Shown: piece after piece, positions 21,785 through 22,242 of the stretch
Position numbering within the stretch: position 1 is the first letter of the stretch
Layout: each line of letters begins with the position of its first letter
Source of the DNA: CAINOH01 sp041663565
GTDB lineage: Archaea > Micrarchaeota > Micrarchaeia > Norongarragalinales > CAINOH01
Assembly (NCBI GenBank): GCA_041663565.1
Contig: JBAYMJ010000020.1
Span: forward strand, 1-22,242
Length of the DNA: 22,242 nucleotides
Direction: 5' to 3'
Notes under the pieces: generated by a model
Database searches by the model: none
Seen by the model: the letters and a program-made list of their open reading frames with translations, nothing else
What the model was told of the DNA's origin: nothing
Position numbers and translations under genes: made by a program

Positions 21785-22242
21785 CGCGAAAAACCCTGGC
21801 GTCGCCTGAATCGAATATGAGGTCAAGCCGCGTTGAGTTGCCCGGTGAGAGGAACGTCCTTGCGAATGCGTTCCTGTCGCCATCAAAGACGCTCCTGGTC
21901 TTGTTGTCAAAGTACAGGTAGCCCGCGCCGTATTTCCTTGCAATCAAGTCAACCGTTGAGGCGCTGCCGGTTGTGAACAGGAGCTGCACGTCGGTCACTT
22001 TCTCGTCAAGCTTGGGCTCGAACTCGAAATAACCGTCAACGACTACCTGCTTCTTGGAGATTTCCGCAAGCGGGTGCCCGCGGTCCCACAAGGCGACCAC
22101 CGGCGCCTGGGGGAGGCTCGACAGGTATGCAAACCCCGCAAGCTGCTGGCCTGAATACTGGCCGGACTGCACGTTGAGAGCGCAATAGAGCGAGGAGAGC
22201 GCGGCGATGCCGCACACTGCCCACAATAGTGGCGCGAACCTC
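21777..22242 (-). CDS. C-terminal part of a polytopic membrane protein, GT-C/STT3-like (5' end outside window)
   Basis: The frame is open to the right edge, so only the last 154 or so residues are present. They begin with the end of a transmembrane helix (APLLWAVCGIAALSSLYCAL), followed by a soluble domain of about 130 residues: PVVALWDRGHPLAEI, VVVDGYFEFEP, KYGAGYLYFDNKTRSV and the ending DSGDARVFRVN. The WDRGH-plus-DGYFE arrangement recalls the WWDxG-type motif and following soluble domain of archaeal STT3/GT-C membrane glycosyltransferases, but with too little sequence for a firm call. One N-x-S/T sequon is in NKTRS and another in GNSTR. The stop overlaps the XPF gene end by 8 bp. Confidence 0.6.
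   Translation of the reverse strand, partial: RFAPLLWAVCGIAALSSLYCALNVQSGQYSGQQLAGFAYLSSLPQAPVVALWDRGHPLAEISKKQVVVDGYFEFEPKLDEKVTDVQLLFTTGSASTVDLIARKYGAGYLYFDNKTRSVFDGDRNAFARTFLSPGNSTRLDLIFDSGDARVFRVN

Overview
The window is GC-rich, gene-dense archaeal DNA. Archaeal markers are an Orc1/Cdc6 initiator, an aCPSF2-type beta-CASP nuclease, a short XPF-type nuclease, an archaeal class III (pilin-like) signal peptide, a tandem Lrp/AsnC protein, a stand-alone MetRS-beta-type tRNA-binding protein, a tRNA without encoded CCA, and TATA-like boxes about 25-30 nt upstream of start codons, which implies many leaderless mRNAs. The gene set and small intergenic gaps would suit a DPANN-type or other small-genome euryarchaeal lineage; that placement is inference and not firm.

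Layout. 1-2868 (minus) is one uninterrupted, very large surface-protein gene that runs off the left edge. It has a class III signal peptide, a Pro/Ser/Thr linker, four carboxypeptidase-regulatory-like repeats, a Gly-rich domain and Cys-rich repeats. It is divergent from a dCMP deaminase, followed by a GT2 glycosyltransferase that converges on a GT-C membrane glycosyltransferase. A tRNA-Val(UAC) and a small membrane-anchored surface protein follow. 6746-11568 holds housekeeping genes: YchF-type GTPase, glutaredoxin, Orc1/Cdc6, a transglutaminase-like protein and the beta-CASP nuclease.

11697-16456 (minus) is a tightly overlapping four-gene operon in the order glmS, yvcK/glmR-like, glmU-like, HAD phosphatase. 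It joins the entry enzyme of amino-sugar synthesis, its probable UDP-GlcNAc-sensing regulator and a nucleotidyltransferase/left-handed beta-helix enzyme in one transcript. The nucleotidyltransferase domain appears to have His at both positions where family members carry the metal-binding Asp. Divergent from this operon is a winged-helix regulator fused to an S-layer C-terminal-like domain, so envelope precursor synthesis and an envelope-type regulator share one promoter region. Next come a tandem Lrp/AsnC regulator, glyA, a tRNA-binding protein, the XPF nuclease and the 3' part of another membrane protein.

The least explained sequence is intergenic. One stretch is a 95-bp twin hairpin framed by a perfect 7-bp terminal repeat (11600-11694). 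The other is a 280-bp region (17605-17884) packed with consecutive perfect or near-perfect inverted repeats upstream of the Lrp gene. No CRISPR array, insertion sequence, rRNA or stretch of more than 300 bases without a gene was seen.
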